Shown: piece after piece, positions 15,963-16,632 of the stretch
How the letters are laid out: each line of letters opens with the position of its first letter
How positions within the stretch are numbered: position 1 is the stretch's first letter
DNA from: Pseudomonadota bacterium
GTDB lineage: Bacteria > Pseudomonadota > Alphaproteobacteria > Rhizobiales > Rhizobiaceae
Direction: 5' to 3'
NCBI GenBank assembly: GCA_023433855.1
Contig: JAEYTV010000647.1
Span: forward strand, 1 to 16,632
Length of the DNA: 16,632 nucleotides
Notes under the pieces: generated by a model
Told to the model about the DNA's origin: nothing
Databases searched by the model: none
Seen by the model: only the letters and a program-made list of their open reading frames with translations
Program-made: the position numbers and the translations under genes

Positions 15963-16632
15963 GTGAATGCAGCAGCAATAGATCATCTCGTGCTTCCGGT
16001 CGGAAATCTTTCCGTTGCGAGATCAAGACTGACGAAGCTCGGATTTACCGTTGCGCCGGACGGTCTTCATCCTTTCGGGACGGCAAATGCGTGTGTGTTC
16101 CTCGCTGACGGTACCTACCTCGAGCCACTCGGAATCACCAACAGGCGGCAGGCCACGGTGGCGGCGCAGAAAGGTAATGTGTTTGCCGCGCGGGCCTGCG
16201 GCTTTCAGACATCGCGTAAGCGCGAGGGCCTTTCAGCACTGGCCATTGCGACCGATGATGCTGCTGCAGACCAGGCACGTTTTCAGCTGGAGGGGATTTC
16301 TGCCGGCGAGATGTTGGAGTTCGCGCGTCAGGTGAAGATGCCGGACGGGTCCGGAAGCGAGGCGCGCTTCAGGCTGGCGTTTGCGGGCGATCAGAGGGCG
16401 CCGGACTTCTTCTTCTTCACCGTGCAACGGCTGGATCCGCTTCCGGCAGACCGAGAGGCCCTGGAGCGCCATTCCAATGCAGTGACCGGCATTGGCGAAG
16501 TCATCCTTGCGGCCGACGATCCCGGCGGCTTTGCGGCGCTCGCCGAGGCAGCGCTCGGCTGCGAGCCGGAAAGCCAAGTTGGGATCATCAGGTTTGCCGC
16601 CGCGAATGGCCACGTGCGTCTTGCCTCCAACC
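15963..16632 (+). CDS. VOC-superfamily (glyoxalase-like domain) protein, 3' end outside window
   Basis: The frame is open from GTG 15963 to the window edge, giving 223 residues without a stop. The N terminus AAIDHLVLPVGNLSVARSRLTKLGFTVAPDGLHPFGTANACVFLADGTYLEPLGI has the beta-alpha-beta pattern of the vicinal-oxygen-chelate superfamily. It has the His near the N terminus and the Glu in YLEPLGI that act as metal ligands in many members. A second module (about residues 140-223) may be the paired half. It resembles the broad glyoxalase-like group found in rhizobial genomes; the substrate cannot be told from the sequence. The GTG start has AGGGG (15950-15954) 8 bases upstream. It is divergent from lexA. 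An inverted repeat lies in the intergenic region. Confidence 0.75.
   Translation, partial: MNAAAIDHLVLPVGNLSVARSRLTKLGFTVAPDGLHPFGTANACVFLADGTYLEPLGITNRRQATVAAQKGNVFAARACGFQTSRKREGLSALAIATDDAAADQARFQLEGISAGEMLEFARQVKMPDGSGSEARFRLAFAGDQRAPDFFFFTVQRLDPLPADREALERHSNAVTGIGEVILAADDPGGFAALAEAALGCEPESQVGIIRFAAANGHVRLASN

Noticed and set aside
1..16632. CRISPR arrays, insertion sequences, tRNA or rRNA genes, phage or defence modules
   Set aside because: No regularly spaced repeats, transposase frames, tRNA-like cloverleafs or defence-gene families were recognised; gene order is a standard housekeeping one.

Overview
The window reads as a conserved chromosomal housekeeping segment of an alphaproteobacterium, most likely of the order Hyphomicrobiales (rhizobia, Brucella and relatives). 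Three things support this: GC-rich coding, the gene order (pyrH-frr-uppS-cdsA-rseP-bamA-lpxD-fabZ-lpxA-lpxI-lpxB-gltA), and a direct-repeat SOS box GTTC-N7-GTTC at lexA, the alphaproteobacterial form rather than the E. coli palindrome. Use of LpxI instead of LpxH for the UDP-diacylglucosamine pyrophosphatase step also fits. I cannot name a genus from the sequence alone.

Layout. Positions 1-1963 hold the 3' part of pyrH (UMP kinase), frr (ribosome recycling) and uppS (undecaprenyl diphosphate synthase). Positions 1963-6519 hold envelope genes: cdsA (CDP-diacylglycerol synthase), rseP (intramembrane protease) and bamA (outer-membrane beta-barrel assembly). Positions 6570-10947 are a tight lipid A cassette, lpxD-fabZ-lpxA-lpxI-lpxB, with start/stop overlaps or gaps of a few bases. 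It ends in a hairpin terminator shared with the convergent gltA (citrate synthase, minus strand, 10978-12267). A comEC/rec2-type DNA-uptake channel gene follows on the plus strand and overlaps the end of lexA (minus strand) by 20 bp. Divergent from lexA, a VOC/glyoxalase-like gene begins at 15963 and runs off the window edge.

How the genes fit together. Plus-strand genes from pyrH to lpxB serve translation, the undecaprenyl carrier, phospholipid precursors, outer-membrane protein insertion and lipid A, so most of the window builds the cell envelope. gltA is a separate unit with its own predicted promoter. lexA carries a self-regulating operator set between its predicted -35 and -10.

No mobile element, CRISPR array, tRNA or rRNA is visible, and I see no undescribed multigene system. 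The notable signals are defects in otherwise standard genes. lpxD has an in-frame TAG at codon 227, upstream of its catalytic histidine, plus an unusual Asn nearby. UppS has Glu instead of the near-invariant catalytic Asp in its MDGNGRW motif. If real, both hit genes normally essential for envelope synthesis, so sequencing or assembly error must be excluded first. pyrH and cdsA both end in TAG, which argues against UAG being read as an amino acid throughout this genome. Smaller points are an 11-bp inverted repeat ahead of the VOC gene, a strong hairpin between bamA and lpxD, and the absence of a gltX gene beside gltA.
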